From contig NZ_QFZK01000019.1 of NCBI RefSeq assembly GCF_003415675.1, positions 1 through 63,137 of the forward strand: a stretch of DNA of 63,137 nt. The letters run 5' to 3'. This document shows positions 1 to 8,342 of this stretch, piece after piece. Below the pieces are notes generated by a model. That model was not told the origin of the DNA and searched no databases. It saw only the letters and a program-made list of their open reading frames with translations. Position 1 is the stretch's first letter. Every line of letters begins with the position of its first letter. The position numbers and the translations under genes are program-made. This DNA comes from Rhodoferax lacus. Its GTDB lineage: Bacteria > Pseudomonadota > Gammaproteobacteria > Burkholderiales > Burkholderiaceae_C.

Positions 1-1
1 C

Positions 2-211
2 AGTCTATCCATCTGGAGCAATGGCGCCAGAGTAGGAGAGTGGACCATTCCCGCGCGCGGTGACATGCAGTTGCAATACGACAAGGCTTGGGTGCAATCC
101 AGGCTTGGCCGGCCGTTATCGCTCTCATTGCCGTTCAACCTGGAGAACCAACCCCACAAAGGCGAAAAAGTCCTCAATTACTTTGACAACCTGTTGCCCG
201 ACAGTGAAGCT
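2..211 (+). pseudogene. hipA: HipA N-terminal fragment, truncated by repeat
   Basis: The frame is open from the window edge and encodes about 70 residues typical of the HipA N-terminal subdomain (VGEWTIP, then YDKAWVQS, GRPLSLSLPF and YFDNLLPDSEA). HipA is the serine/threonine kinase toxin of type II hipBA modules. Similarity stops at the Ala codon 209-211, exactly where the 159-bp repeat begins. The frame then runs through unrelated sequence to a stop at 308-310. The kinase core is missing and was not found elsewhere in the window; the hipA at 62.3 kb is a different, divergent homologue. The 5' end lies outside the window. Family assignment is from motif recognition. Confidence 0.75.
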
Positions 212-369
212 AGCTCATCTAGAGGAGGGAAGACGTATCGGCAAACGAGGGATTCAGTGCAAGTTCTCTGGTACATGGAAAAGCGGTCAACTCTAGGGGC
301 CATGCAATGACGGCATTGACGTACATACCGCCAGCAGAAGTCTTGAATGTGAATGACGGCTCCTGGTCG
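211..369. repeat. 159-bp perfect direct repeat, copy 1
   Basis: Every base of 211-369 recurs in the same orientation at 50637-50795 (constant offset 50426). The left end coincides with loss of hipA similarity. The right end falls at CTCCTGGTCG, which in copy 2 is half of a small hairpin. On the minus strand the repeat forms the C-terminal part of an 82-codon frame (219-467) that I do not recognise and do not call as a gene. Confidence 0.95.
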
Positions 370-845
370 ACTGCTCCATTTGGCGAGCCCAATTGGTCGT
401 CCATAAACCAGTCGTAAAAATCAGCGTACCCGACTGCCGACGTTGCCGGCACCGGCATCGTGCCCATTGCGGACAGACAGGGCCGTGAGGTAGGCAGCTC
501 TTAGGTAGCGTTTGCCGAATTTCAAATAATCGCCCTCTCCAATGGTCGCCGCTGTATTGCAGTCATTGCTAGGCTCCACGGGGCATCTCCGAAGCGGCAA
601 TAGAGTTTGATGCTGAATTGTCGATTAATTGCGGCCGTATCATCGATTGCCGCACCCTGATAGGTCGGGGACCGACCAATAACTGCCAGAAACAGTTCTC
701 CCAAAGCTGACTTCAAATTCTCAGTACCAGTGTGACATGGGTAATGTGAGTACTGTACCGCTGGCCGCATTTGCAACCAGTTTGGCCGCCTTATCGCCTT
801 AAGCGAGCTTAGGCTTGTCGTTTTACAAATGACCGGAGCCTACCT
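370..845. other. Stretch without a recognisable gene
   Basis: Between the repeat and the hydratase gene there is no frame with family signatures on either strand. Two short minus-strand frames (219-467 and 522-776) lack convincing ribosome sites. The last 50 bases must contain the promoter of the downstream gene, but no clear -35/-10 pair or IclR-type palindrome was seen. Confidence 0.6.
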
Positions 846-1652
846 GTGCCCATGATCCAGAAATCCACAATCAGTGGCGTGCTGACAATCACACTCAACC
901 AACCCGAGCGCCGCAACGCCTTCAATGACGAAGTCATTGCCGAACTCACACGCGCCTTTGAAGAGGCCGACGTGGCGCCCGACGTGCGGGTGGTGGTGCT
1001 GGCCGCCCGGGGTCGCGCGTTTTGCGCAGGTGCCGACTTGAACTGGATGCGCAAGATGGCGGACTATAGCCACGCGGAGAACCGGGTCGACGCAGCCGCA
1101 CTGGCCCGCATGCTGCACTCCCTGTATGGCTGCTCCAAGCCGACCATTGCAAAAATCCAGGGTGATGTGTATGCCGGTGGCGTGGGCCTGGTGGCCGCCT
1201 GCGACATGGCGGTGGCGGTGGAGGGCGCCAGGTTCTGCCTGAGTGAAGTCAAGCTGGGCCTGATTCCGGCCACCATCAGCCCTTATGTGATACGCGCCAT
1301 GGGCGCGCGCCATGCGCATCGCTACTTTCTGACAGCCGAGGTATTTGATGCCAGCGAGGCGCTGCGCATGGGCTTTGTGCATGCGGTGACCAGCCCTGAC
1401 GCACTTGACGCCCGGGTGCAGCAGATGGCCGAGGCCCTGTTGCAGTGCGGCCCCCAGGCCACGGTGGCCTGCAAGCGCTTGCTGCAGGAAGTGGCGCACA
1501 AGAATATCGACGGCCCCCTGATCTCCTACACGGTGGAACAGATTGCCGCGATCCGCGCCAGTGCCGAAGGCCGCGAAGGCGTGGCCTCGTTCCTGGAGCG
1601 GCGCCCTCCCGCCTGGCTGGACGCGTCCAAAGGTGCTGTCCCCGCGGCCTAG
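846..1652 (+). CDS. Enoyl-CoA hydratase, LiuC/AtuE-like (methylglutaconyl-CoA hydratase type)
   Basis: A 268-aa crotonase-fold protein expected to hydrate an enoyl-CoA in the cytoplasm. The oxyanion-hole segments are visible (CAGADLNWM, residues 60-68; YAGGVGLVAACD, 109-120), as is the catalytic-type Glu134 in LSEVKLGLIPATISP. The other crotonase Glu position is Leu115, and ISPYV plus a C-terminal FLERRPPAWL is typical of the LiuC/AtuE branch acting on glutaconyl-CoA derivatives of leucine or acyclic terpenes. GTG 846 is preferred over ATG 852 because GGAG at 834-837 sits 8 bases upstream. It is convergent with the VOC gene. The precise substrate is inferred. Confidence 0.8.
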   Translation: MPMIQKSTISGVLTITLNQPERRNAFNDEVIAELTRAFEEADVAPDVRVVVLAARGRAFCAGADLNWMRKMADYSHAENRVDAAALARMLHSLYGCSKPTIAKIQGDVYAGGVGLVAACDMAVAVEGARFCLSEVKLGLIPATISPYVIRAMGARHAHRYFLTAEVFDASEALRMGFVHAVTSPDALDARVQQMAEALLQCGPQATVACKRLLQEVAHKNIDGPLISYTVEQIAAIRASAEGREGVASFLERRPPAWLDASKGAVPAA

Positions 1653-1670
1653 GCCGGACAGCGCGCGGCC

Positions 1671-2213
1671 CTAATTGCCAAAAGGATGGGCGCGCCCGCA
1701 TTGCAGATCGCAGGCCTTGCCCTGTGGATAGCTCACCAGCTCGCACTGCATGCCCCAGGGTGTCAGAAAATAGACCCAGGTCTGGCCGACACTGGGCCCA
1801 AGCTGGCTGGCTTTGGGCTCACCCAGCACCCGCACACCCCGGGCCCGCAGATAGGCTGTCGCTGCGTGGCAGTCATCCACATAGAAGGCCAGATGGTGGC
1901 CTCCGATATCGGTGTTGCGTGGCTGGGGCTGCTGGTCGGGCGCCTGGTACGCGAACAGCTCGATGCTGGCGCCATTTGGGCAGCGCAGAAAGCGCACGCC
2001 GTGCAGCACCGCGCGCGGATGCACGTTCAGGTTCTCGGCCATCCATGCGTCGTCGCGCTGCAGAGAACCCAAAGCGTAGCTCGGGTGACAGCCCAGTACT
2101 TCGCAAAAAAAGTCCTCCGCCTGCTGCAGGTCGGGCACGGTGAAACCGGCATGGTCGAGCCCCCGCAGGCCCGGCATGCCGTGGGGCGTGCGCGTGAACT
2201 TATCCACGGGCAT
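1671..2213 (-). CDS. VOC-family (glyoxalase/extradiol dioxygenase fold) protein
   Basis: A 180-aa vicinal-oxygen-chelate protein with two beta-alpha-beta3 modules. The first starts at LDHAGFTVPDL (His21) and the second around HHLAFYVDD (His106/107). Candidate metal ligands are His21, Glu85, His106/107 and Glu159 (GMQCELVSYP). Members include glyoxalases, methylmalonyl-CoA epimerases and extradiol dioxygenases; the reaction here cannot be told. The start at 2213 overlaps the end of the upstream GMC gene by 14 bases, implying translational coupling, although GGAGG abuts that ATG closely. A second ATG at 2177 is possible. The two genes form one minus-strand operon. Confidence 0.75.
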   Translation of the reverse strand: MPVDKFTRTPHGMPGLRGLDHAGFTVPDLQQAEDFFCEVLGCHPSYALGSLQRDDAWMAENLNVHPRAVLHGVRFLRCPNGASIELFAYQAPDQQPQPRNTDIGGHHLAFYVDDCHAATAYLRARGVRVLGEPKASQLGPSVGQTWVYFLTPWGMQCELVSYPQGKACDLQCGRAHPFGN

Positions 2214-3819
2214 CCTCCAGCAGCAGGTCGGCAGCGCGCCAACCCAGGGCCATGGCCGGGCCATTGGTGTTGCCGCTGACAAGGGCGGGCATGACCGCGC
2301 AGTCCGCCACCCGCAGCCCGTGTACACCGCGCACCCGCAGACGGGCATCCACCACAGCGTGCGCGTCCGAGCCCATGCGGCAACTGGCCACCGCGTGCAG
2401 ACCGCAGCGCGACAGGCGGCCAAACACCTCCAGCAAGTCCTGGTCGCTCTGGCAGCCGGGGCCGGGCATCAGCTCTTCGCCTACGTGCGCGGCAATGGCC
2501 GCCTGGTGCATATACCGGCGCATGTACTTCAGCATAGCCACTGCAGACTCCTGGTCCTGCGTGCTACTCAACCAGTTGGGCGTGATGTCCGGTGGTTCGG
2601 CCGGGTCGGCAGAACGCAGGCGCAGCGAACCCTCGCTGACTAGCTGCAGCAGCTGGCCATAGATCGTGACGCCAGGCTGCGAATCGATAGCTACCCAGCG
2701 GGCCTGGTTGTCGTTGCCCGCGGCCATGCTGAAGGCACTCAAATACAGCTGCGCGTCCGGGCGCGCGAGGCGCGGGTCGGTGCGCACATAGGCGCCCACT
2801 TCGAACGGCCCCGCGGCCAGTGGGCCGCCACGGGTGGCCAGGTAGTTCAGTGCGCTGCCCACCAGCCCCCAGCCTCTGAGGCGGTGGTTCAGTCCCCGTG
2901 CGCCCAGCAGCCGGTAGGGGATGGAGAAGCTCAGGTGCTCGCGCATGCGCGCGCCCACATCGCGGCTGTCTGCCAGCACCGGCAGCCCCATGGCCTGCAG
3001 GTGCTCACCCGGCCCAATGCCTGAGAGCAGCAGGATCTTGGGTGACATGATCGCCCCGGCGCTGAGAATCACCTCGCCCTCGCAGTGGAAGTTCCGGGTT
3101 TGTCCTGCCACCCGCGCGGCTACGCCGACGGCGCGTGAGCCTTGGAACAGCACGCGCTCCACCAGCGCATGGGTCACGACACGCAGGTTGGGCCTGTGCA
3201 TGGCGGGTTGCAAAAAGGCGGCAGCGGAGCTGACGCGCCGCCCCTTGTGGATGGTGTAGGGGAAATAGCCCACGCCCTCCTGCTCCTCGTCGTTCAGGTC
3301 TTCTTTGCGCGGCAGGCCCATTTGCTGGCCGGCGGCAATCAGCGCCTCGGCCAGCGGGTAGCGCAGCTTGCCCACGCCGATGTGCACCGGTCCGCTGCTG
3401 CCCCGAAAGCTGTTGCCGCCCAGCTCATGGTCCTCAATGGCCATGAAGGCGGCCTTCATGGCCGCCCAGTCCCAGCCGGTGGCACCCAGTTCAGCCCAAT
3501 GGTTGTAGTCCTGTGGGTGGCCGCGCGAATAAATCATGCCGTTGATGGACGAGGAGCCGCCCAGCATCTTGCCCCGCGCCCAGACCTCAGGCTGTGGGCG
3601 TCCCAGCCCCGGGCTGGGGTTTACCGGGAAATGCCAGGCGTGCTGCGGGTCCGGAATCAGGCGCCCGAAGCCTTTGGGGATCTTCACCAAGGGGCTGTTG
3701 CCACTGCCGCCGGCTTCCAGCAGCAGCACGCGGCAGCGCGGGTTTGCACTGAGCCGGTTGGCCAGTACGCAACCGGCGGAGCCGGCACCTACGACGATGT
3801 AGTCGTATCGCTCTTCCAT
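2200..3819 (-). CDS. GMC-family FAD-dependent alcohol oxidoreductase
   Basis: A 539-aa glucose-methanol-choline oxidoreductase of usual length. The N-terminal dinucleotide motif is VVGAGSAGCVLANRLS, the second GMC signature is GKMLGGSSSINGM, and the C-terminal active site has His475 (LHAVASCRMG) and Asn519 in SGNTNGPAMA. Such enzymes oxidise primary or alicyclic alcohols to aldehydes or ketones. It is translationally coupled to the VOC gene and diverges from the porin. Two putative IclR-type operators lie just upstream (3826-3860), so it probably belongs to the same regulon as the Rieske cluster. The substrate is unknown. Confidence 0.88.
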   Translation of the reverse strand: MEERYDYIVVGAGSAGCVLANRLSANPRCRVLLLEAGGSGNSPLVKIPKGFGRLIPDPQHAWHFPVNPSPGLGRPQPEVWARGKMLGGSSSINGMIYSRGHPQDYNHWAELGATGWDWAAMKAAFMAIEDHELGGNSFRGSSGPVHIGVGKLRYPLAEALIAAGQQMGLPRKEDLNDEEQEGVGYFPYTIHKGRRVSSAAAFLQPAMHRPNLRVVTHALVERVLFQGSRAVGVAARVAGQTRNFHCEGEVILSAGAIMSPKILLLSGIGPGEHLQAMGLPVLADSRDVGARMREHLSFSIPYRLLGARGLNHRLRGWGLVGSALNYLATRGGPLAAGPFEVGAYVRTDPRLARPDAQLYLSAFSMAAGNDNQARWVAIDSQPGVTIYGQLLQLVSEGSLRLRSADPAEPPDITPNWLSSTQDQESAVAMLKYMRRYMHQAAIAAHVGEELMPGPGCQSDQDLLEVFGRLSRCGLHAVASCRMGSDAHAVVDARLRVRGVHGLRVADCAVMPALVSGNTNGPAMALGWRAADLLLEDARG

Positions 3820-3825
3820 ACGAAG

Positions 3826-3860
3826 TATCCATTAAAGAAAATTTGTTTCCAATTTGGAAT
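3826..3860. promoter_or_regulatory. Paired IclR-type operators upstream of the GMC gene
   Basis: Two 15-bp sites, TATCCATTAAAGAAA (3826-3840) and TTTCCAATTTGGAAT (3846-3860), have centres 20 bp apart. The first differs by one base from the site at 30502 and by two from the site at 32496. The second is a near-perfect palindrome. They occupy the low-GC 380-bp divergent region between the GMC and porin genes. Regulator identity is inferred from the IclR gene at 16.2 kb. Confidence 0.7.
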
Positions 3861-4016
3861 AGATGAGTCTTCAAATGATACGGATCGATGGAGGCCCGAT
3901 GCTTCGGGTTATCCCGCATCTGGAACAACAAACGTTGTGATTTTTATGAAACAGCATAGCTAATAAGGCTAAAAACTAGGGAATACCCGAAAACATTTTC
4001 TCTTTGCAAGACATAT

Positions 4017-4071
4017 ATTCTTTATGCGAACAAAATATTCGCATATGGTAACAAGATATCCATATAGGAAA
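4017..4071. promoter_or_regulatory. Triplet of IclR-type operators upstream of the porin
   Basis: Three related 15-mers are phased at exactly 20 bp: ATTCTTTATGCGAAC (4017-4031), ATTCGCATATGGTAA (4037-4051) and TATCCATATAGGAAA (4057-4071). The last fits the consensus best. They lie 130-180 bp before the porin start. A triple phased array is consistent with a tetrameric regulator plus an extra site. Confidence 0.6.
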
Positions 4072-4199
4072 CTTAAGGAAGCGTCGCTACAGCAGATGAA
4101 CAGGTATGACAAAAGGTTCGCAAAGCAAATCAACGGCCGTACGGTACATCCAAACGGCCATCCCAGCACACCAGTCGTGATCAATTACAGGAGACAACT

Positions 4200-5381
4200 A
4201 TGAAACTATCCCTTATCGCCGTGGCCATTGCCGCTCTGACCACATCGGCCTTTGCGCAAAGCACGGACACCGTGGCTGCGCCCACCAACACGATTTATGG
4301 CACCCTGGACGTGAACTTCAGCACGGCCAACACCGGCAACGGCAGCCACCAGCAGTTCGGCTCGGGCGGCTACTCCTCTTCGGCACTGGGCTTCAAGGGT
4401 GACCGAGATCTGGGCGATGGCCTCAAGGCCGTGTACAACATTGAAGCCGGCATCCTGGTTGACAACGGCGTGGTGGGCAACACCAGCACCGGCTCCGCCG
4501 GTATCAACAATGACCAGGGCTCCTCCGGCGGCCAGTTGGGCACCGGTTCGCAATTCTTCTCGCGCCAGGCCTTTGCGGGCCTGAGCAGCAGCAGCGCGGG
4601 TACCTTCACCATCGGCCGCCAATATGCCGGTTCCTACATTGCTGTGGCTGGTTACGGCAACTCGCTGGGTGCTGGCCTGTACGGTGGCGGCGCCACCTTG
4701 CTGGGTTTGAATGGCATGCCCACCCGCATGAACAACTCGCTGGTTTACCTGTCGCCCAAGTTCAATGGCTTCCAAGCCAATCTGTCCTACACCGCCGGTG
4801 CCGAGAACAATATTGACATGCCCACAGCCAGCGGCACTGCCACCGCCACGGCAACGAGTGGTTCCGGATATGACATGGCGTTTTACTACAACGTTCCCAA
4901 GTTGAACGCCGTCGTATCCACATGGAATGTGGCTACGGCCAGCTATGCCGCTGGTGAAACCGACTTGGCCCAAAAGACCGGTTGGCAATTGGCTGCCAAC
5001 TACGACTTCGGCGTGGCCAAACTGTATGCATCGGCCTCGGGCGCCAAGATCAATGGTGGCAACTACGAAAACGTGACCAAGACCCTGTCCGAGTCTCTGG
5101 GCTACAGCATCAGCGCCATGGTTCCCGTGGGCGCGAACCGCTTCTATGTCAGCTACTCCGCCCTGGATGACAAGTCCCTGAATGACAAGGATGCCAGCCT
5201 GATCGGCTTGGCATGGGCCCGCAACCTGGATGCCAAAACCGTTATATACGCCGGCTACGGCAACATGCAGAACAACAGCCGCGCCAGCTACAACCTGACC
5301 GACGGTGGCGGCCTGGTCGGCAAGGCCGTGGTGGGCTACAGCCCCGTGGCCCTGATGGCCGGCCTGAACCTGAGCTTCTAA
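4200..5381 (+). CDS. Gram-negative outer-membrane porin (Burkholderiales trimeric type)
   Basis: A 393-aa porin, allowing passive diffusion of small solutes through the outer membrane. The signal peptide is residues 1-19 (cleavage after AFA), followed by IYGTLDVNFS, the repeated beta-strand pattern FKGDRDLGDGLKAVYNIEAG, and the QFFSRQAFAGL segment. It ends with Phe (MAGLNLSF), as required for BAM recognition. ATG 4200 follows an AGGAG at 4189-4193. Position between the operators and the Liv importer suggests it admits the substrate of the catabolic cluster. It has its own terminator. Confidence 0.93.
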   Translation: MKLSLIAVAIAALTTSAFAQSTDTVAAPTNTIYGTLDVNFSTANTGNGSHQQFGSGGYSSSALGFKGDRDLGDGLKAVYNIEAGILVDNGVVGNTSTGSAGINNDQGSSGGQLGTGSQFFSRQAFAGLSSSSAGTFTIGRQYAGSYIAVAGYGNSLGAGLYGGGATLLGLNGMPTRMNNSLVYLSPKFNGFQANLSYTAGAENNIDMPTASGTATATATSGSGYDMAFYYNVPKLNAVVSTWNVATASYAAGETDLAQKTGWQLAANYDFGVAKLYASASGAKINGGNYENVTKTLSESLGYSISAMVPVGANRFYVSYSALDDKSLNDKDASLIGLAWARNLDAKTVIYAGYGNMQNNSRASYNLTDGGGLVGKAVVGYSPVALMAGLNLSF

Positions 5382-5446
5382 ACGGCACTTGCTCACGGAA
5401 AGAGGCCTGGCAGGGGCCTCTCCAAACTCTGCCTCCAAGGTTTACA

Positions 5447-5477
5447 GGGTGCCCCTCAAAACGGGCGCCCTTTTTTT
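5447..5477 (+). terminator. Rho-independent terminator after the porin
   Basis: GGGTGCCC pairs with GGGCGCCC across a short A-rich loop, directly followed by seven T residues at 5471-5477. Confidence 0.85.
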
Positions 5478-5592
5478 AGAAAACCACTTGTATCGCGCTG
5501 TCACCTTGGTTGCAGTTATCGGGAAAACCCGCATAGAAAAAGCTGTCCCATTGCTTAATATCTGACAATGAATTACTTATGCAAACATATAG

Positions 5593-5627
5593 TCTCCATA
5601 TGCGACATGATGTTTCTACAGTGGAAA
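5593..5627. promoter_or_regulatory. IclR-type operator in the livH promoter region
   Basis: TTTCTACAGTGGAAA (5613-5627) is the inverted form of TTTCCA-CTGT-AGAAA and matches the consensus. A degraded half-site (TCTCCATATGCGACA, 5593-5607) lies 20 bp upstream. The 423-bp interval between porin and livH contains the porin terminator and this site; no gene is seen in it. Confidence 0.55.
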
Positions 5628-5804
5628 TTGCAAGCGCAGCAGAGTTTGTAGATGGTATTTCAATCATGTTGCATCCCAATTTATACAGGAGTTCCAGTGC
5701 CCCGACCTCATTCATCTCCGGCCATGTCCGTTGCGCCACAAGGTCAGACCGCTATGTCCGGGCTTGCCACCTGAGCGCCTGAACCAAACATCCATAAGAC
5801 TTCC

Positions 5805-6701
5805 ATGTTTGCTCAACAAGTACTGAACGGATTGATCTCGGGCGCAGTCTACGCACTGTTTGCCCTGGGCTTCAACCTGATCTTCGGTGTGCAAAAGGTA
5901 CTCAACCTTGCACACGGCGCCATCTTCATGACGGGCGCCTTTGTTTCCTACTATGCCGTCGTGGCCGGCATGCCGCTCTGGCTGGCCCTGTTACTTGCCA
6001 TGGCCGTCTGTGCGCTGCTGTCCGTGCTGCTGGACCGATTCGGCTTCCAGTTGCTGCGCAAATACAGTGCCGCGGATGCGGAGTTTGGCGCCCTGGTCAT
6101 TTCCATCGGCGTGGGCCAGGTGCTGACCAGCATTGCCCAAAAGGTGTCGGAGACCAAGGTGCTCAGCTTTCCCTTTGGTACCTTCCCGGTGGAGTTCTAC
6201 CGGGGCTTGGGACTGCGCATTTCGCTTTTGCAAGTAACCGTTGCGGTGCTGGTGGCGGTGCTGGTGCTGTGCCTGGCGTACTTCCTGCAAAAGACGACCT
6301 TTGGCCGCCAGGTGCGGGCCGTGGCCATCAACCCCCGTGCTTCGGCGCTGCTGGGAATCAACAGCCGCTCGGTCTTCATGCTGACCTTCGGCATTGCCGG
6401 GGCCCTGGCAGCCGTGGCCGGTGTGCTGATTGCGCTGTCGTTCAACTCCATCCAGTTCCTGATGGGCGAGCCCTACATGCTCAAGGCCTTCGTGGTGGTG
6501 GTGCTGGGTGGCCTGGGCAACCTGGGCGGCGCGGTGCTGGCAAGTTTGCTGCTGGGTGTGGCCCAAGCGATGGCGGCAGCCTACCTGCCGCCGGGACTGA
6601 GCGACATCCTGGTCTATGCAACCCTGTTCGTGGTCTTGATCTTCAAGCCCAATGGTCTGTTTGGTGGTGCCGTGGCACCAGCTGGAGTGGGGCGTCAATG
6701 A
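5805..6701 (+). CDS. livH: Branched-chain amino-acid type ABC importer, permease LivH
   Basis: A 298-aa inner-membrane permease with about eight hydrophobic segments. It begins with the LivH hallmark QQVLNGLISGAVYALFALG and carries the conserved loop VVVVLGGLGNLGGAV near residue 230. It forms the translocation heterodimer with LivM. It is the first gene of a five-gene operon, and its stop overlaps the livM start (ATGA). Start ATG 5805 has only a weak ribosome site. Liv-type systems also import aromatic and alicyclic acids, which suits the context better than amino acids. Confidence 0.9.
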   Translation: MFAQQVLNGLISGAVYALFALGFNLIFGVQKVLNLAHGAIFMTGAFVSYYAVVAGMPLWLALLLAMAVCALLSVLLDRFGFQLLRKYSAADAEFGALVISIGVGQVLTSIAQKVSETKVLSFPFGTFPVEFYRGLGLRISLLQVTVAVLVAVLVLCLAYFLQKTTFGRQVRAVAINPRASALLGINSRSVFMLTFGIAGALAAVAGVLIALSFNSIQFLMGEPYMLKAFVVVVLGGLGNLGGAVLASLLLGVAQAMAAAYLPPGLSDILVYATLFVVLIFKPNGLFGGAVAPAGVGRQ

Positions 6702-7597
6702 TGGAATTCTTCTCTGCCAACCAGTCGGTCTTTGACTTCTTTCTGCTGACGCTGGGCTTCTCTTACAGCCAGCAGGTGGTGTTGCGAAGCGGCGTCTTCT
6801 CGCTGGCCTCGGCTGCCTTTGCCGCCTTGGGCTCGTATGGCTGCGCCTACCTGGTGATGCGCGCGGGCCTGCCGGTGCTGCCTGGCCTTCTGCTAGGTGC
6901 CCTGATAGGTGCTGCAGCGGGCTACCTGACGTCCATTCCGCTGGCGCGGCTGCGCGGCGTCTACCAGGCCATTGCCACTCTGGCGCTGGTAGAGGTGACC
7001 GTGGCCGTAGCGCTCTATGCTGAGCCCATCACCGGGGGCGCCGTGGGCTTTAACGGCATTCCCAAACTGGTGGGCACCCAGGAGCTGTTGCTGGCGATCT
7101 TTGTAGTGGGCTATGTGCTGTACGCCATGGGCCACTCCCGCATTGGCCGTGGGTTTGACGCACTGCGCCAGGATGAGTTTGTGGCCGCCAGCCTGGGCGT
7201 CTCCTCACGCCGTCAGCACACGCTGGCCTTCATTGCCAGTGGCCTGATTGGCGGCCTGTTCGGCGCGCTGCAAAGCATGTACTCCTACAGCATCGAGCCG
7301 CACCAGTTCGGTTTTGGCTTCATGGTCAGCACGCTGGCCGCCATCGTGCTGGGCGGGCGCCGGACACTGTTGGGGCCGGTGGTGGGCTCGGCCATCGTCA
7401 TCCTGCTGCCCGAAATCGCCCGGCCACTGGCCGAGTACCGGCAAATCGTGGTGGGCGCCGTGCTGGTCATCGTGGTGATCTACACGCCCCAGGGTCTGGC
7501 AGACACCTTCATAGCTTGGCTCAGCCACCGCAAGAACGATATGAAGGCCACCACGGCTTCAGCAGACACGACAGGGGGCCGCCATGGCAACGCTTGA
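6698..7597 (+). CDS. livM: Branched-chain amino-acid type ABC importer, permease LivM
   Basis: A 299-aa permease with roughly nine hydrophobic segments and the LivM signatures SLASAAFAALGSYG near the N-terminus, LRQDEFVAASLGV in the cytoplasmic loop, and LAAIVLGGRRTLLGPVVGSA. The start ATG 6698 overlaps the livH stop by four bases and is preceded by GGAG. The 3' end overlaps livG by 14 bases. It partners LivH in the membrane channel. Confidence 0.9.
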   Translation: MMEFFSANQSVFDFFLLTLGFSYSQQVVLRSGVFSLASAAFAALGSYGCAYLVMRAGLPVLPGLLLGALIGAAAGYLTSIPLARLRGVYQAIATLALVEVTVAVALYAEPITGGAVGFNGIPKLVGTQELLLAIFVVGYVLYAMGHSRIGRGFDALRQDEFVAASLGVSSRRQHTLAFIASGLIGGLFGALQSMYSYSIEPHQFGFGFMVSTLAAIVLGGRRTLLGPVVGSAIVILLPEIARPLAEYRQIVVGAVLVIVVIYTPQGLADTFIAWLSHRKNDMKATTASADTTGGRHGNA

Positions 7598-8339
7598 ACT
7601 CAAGGGTGTACGCCGCAACTTCGGCGGCGTCAAGGCGGTGGACGGCGTCAGCCTGCAGGTGCGCTCGGGCACGGTTACAGGCTTGATCGGCCCCAACGGC
7701 TCGGGCAAGAGCACGGTGGTGAATCTGATAGCCGGTGTGCTCAAACTCACCAGCGGTGAAATCAGCCTGGACGGCAGCAACATCTCCACGGAGCCGGCCG
7801 ACAGCGTGGCGCGCCGCGGTGTGGCGCGCACCTTCCAAAACATCCGCCTGCTGCCCGAAGCCAGTGTGCTGGACAACGTGGTCATCGGCTTCTACCGGCT
7901 GGAAAAGGCCTCTCTGATGGCCAGCTTGCTGGGCTTGCCGTCGTCGCGCAAAGAGTCGCGCGAACTGCGTGAGCGCGGCCGCGCCCTGCTGGCCCAGTTC
8001 GACATGTCGGCCTATGAAAACGTGGCCGCCGGTGGCCTGGCCTATGGCTACCAACGCCGCGTGGAAATGATGCGCGCCGTGGCAAGCAGCCCCGAGATAC
8101 TGCTGCTCGACGAACCAGTGGCCGGGATGAACGACGTCGAGGCCCGAGCACTCGGCAAGATCTTTGCCCGACTGGCCGAGCAGGGCATGGGCGTGCTGGT
8201 GATTGAACACAACACGCGCTTCGTGTCCGAGCTATGCCAGGAAGTGCATGTGCTCGACGGTGGCCGCCTGATCGCGCACGGCAGCGCCCAGGAGGTGATG
8301 CGCGACCCGGCCGTCATCGCAGCCTACCTCGGGAACTGA
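7584..8339 (+). CDS. livG: Branched-chain amino-acid type ABC importer, ATPase LivG
   Basis: A 251-aa nucleotide-binding subunit with Walker A GPNGSGKST, the LivG-type segment VARTFQNIRLLPEASVLDNV, signature LAYGYQRRVEM and Walker B ILLLDEPVAGMN. It hydrolyses ATP together with LivF to drive import. Start ATG 7584 lies within the end of livM, after a G-rich ribosome site. The gene is separated from livF by three bases. Confidence 0.92.
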   Translation: MATLELKGVRRNFGGVKAVDGVSLQVRSGTVTGLIGPNGSGKSTVVNLIAGVLKLTSGEISLDGSNISTEPADSVARRGVARTFQNIRLLPEASVLDNVVIGFYRLEKASLMASLLGLPSSRKESRELRERGRALLAQFDMSAYENVAAGGLAYGYQRRVEMMRAVASSPEILLLDEPVAGMNDVEARALGKIFARLAEQGMGVLVIEHNTRFVSELCQEVHVLDGGRLIAHGSAQEVMRDPAVIAAYLGN

Positions 8340-8342
8340 ACC

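Noticed and set aside
219..467. Minus-strand frame of 82 codons spanning repeat copy 1
   Set aside because: Its C-terminal half lies in the 159-bp repeat, but copy 2 does not continue the same N-terminal frame, no ribosome site is evident and no family is recognised.
4206..5438. Long open frame antisense to the porin gene
   Set aside because: It mirrors the porin codon by codon, has no family motifs and is rich in His, Gln and Ala, typical of a shadow frame in GC-rich coding DNA. The same applies to antisense frames at 9177-10319, 10446-11573, 43194-44489 and 46653-47993.
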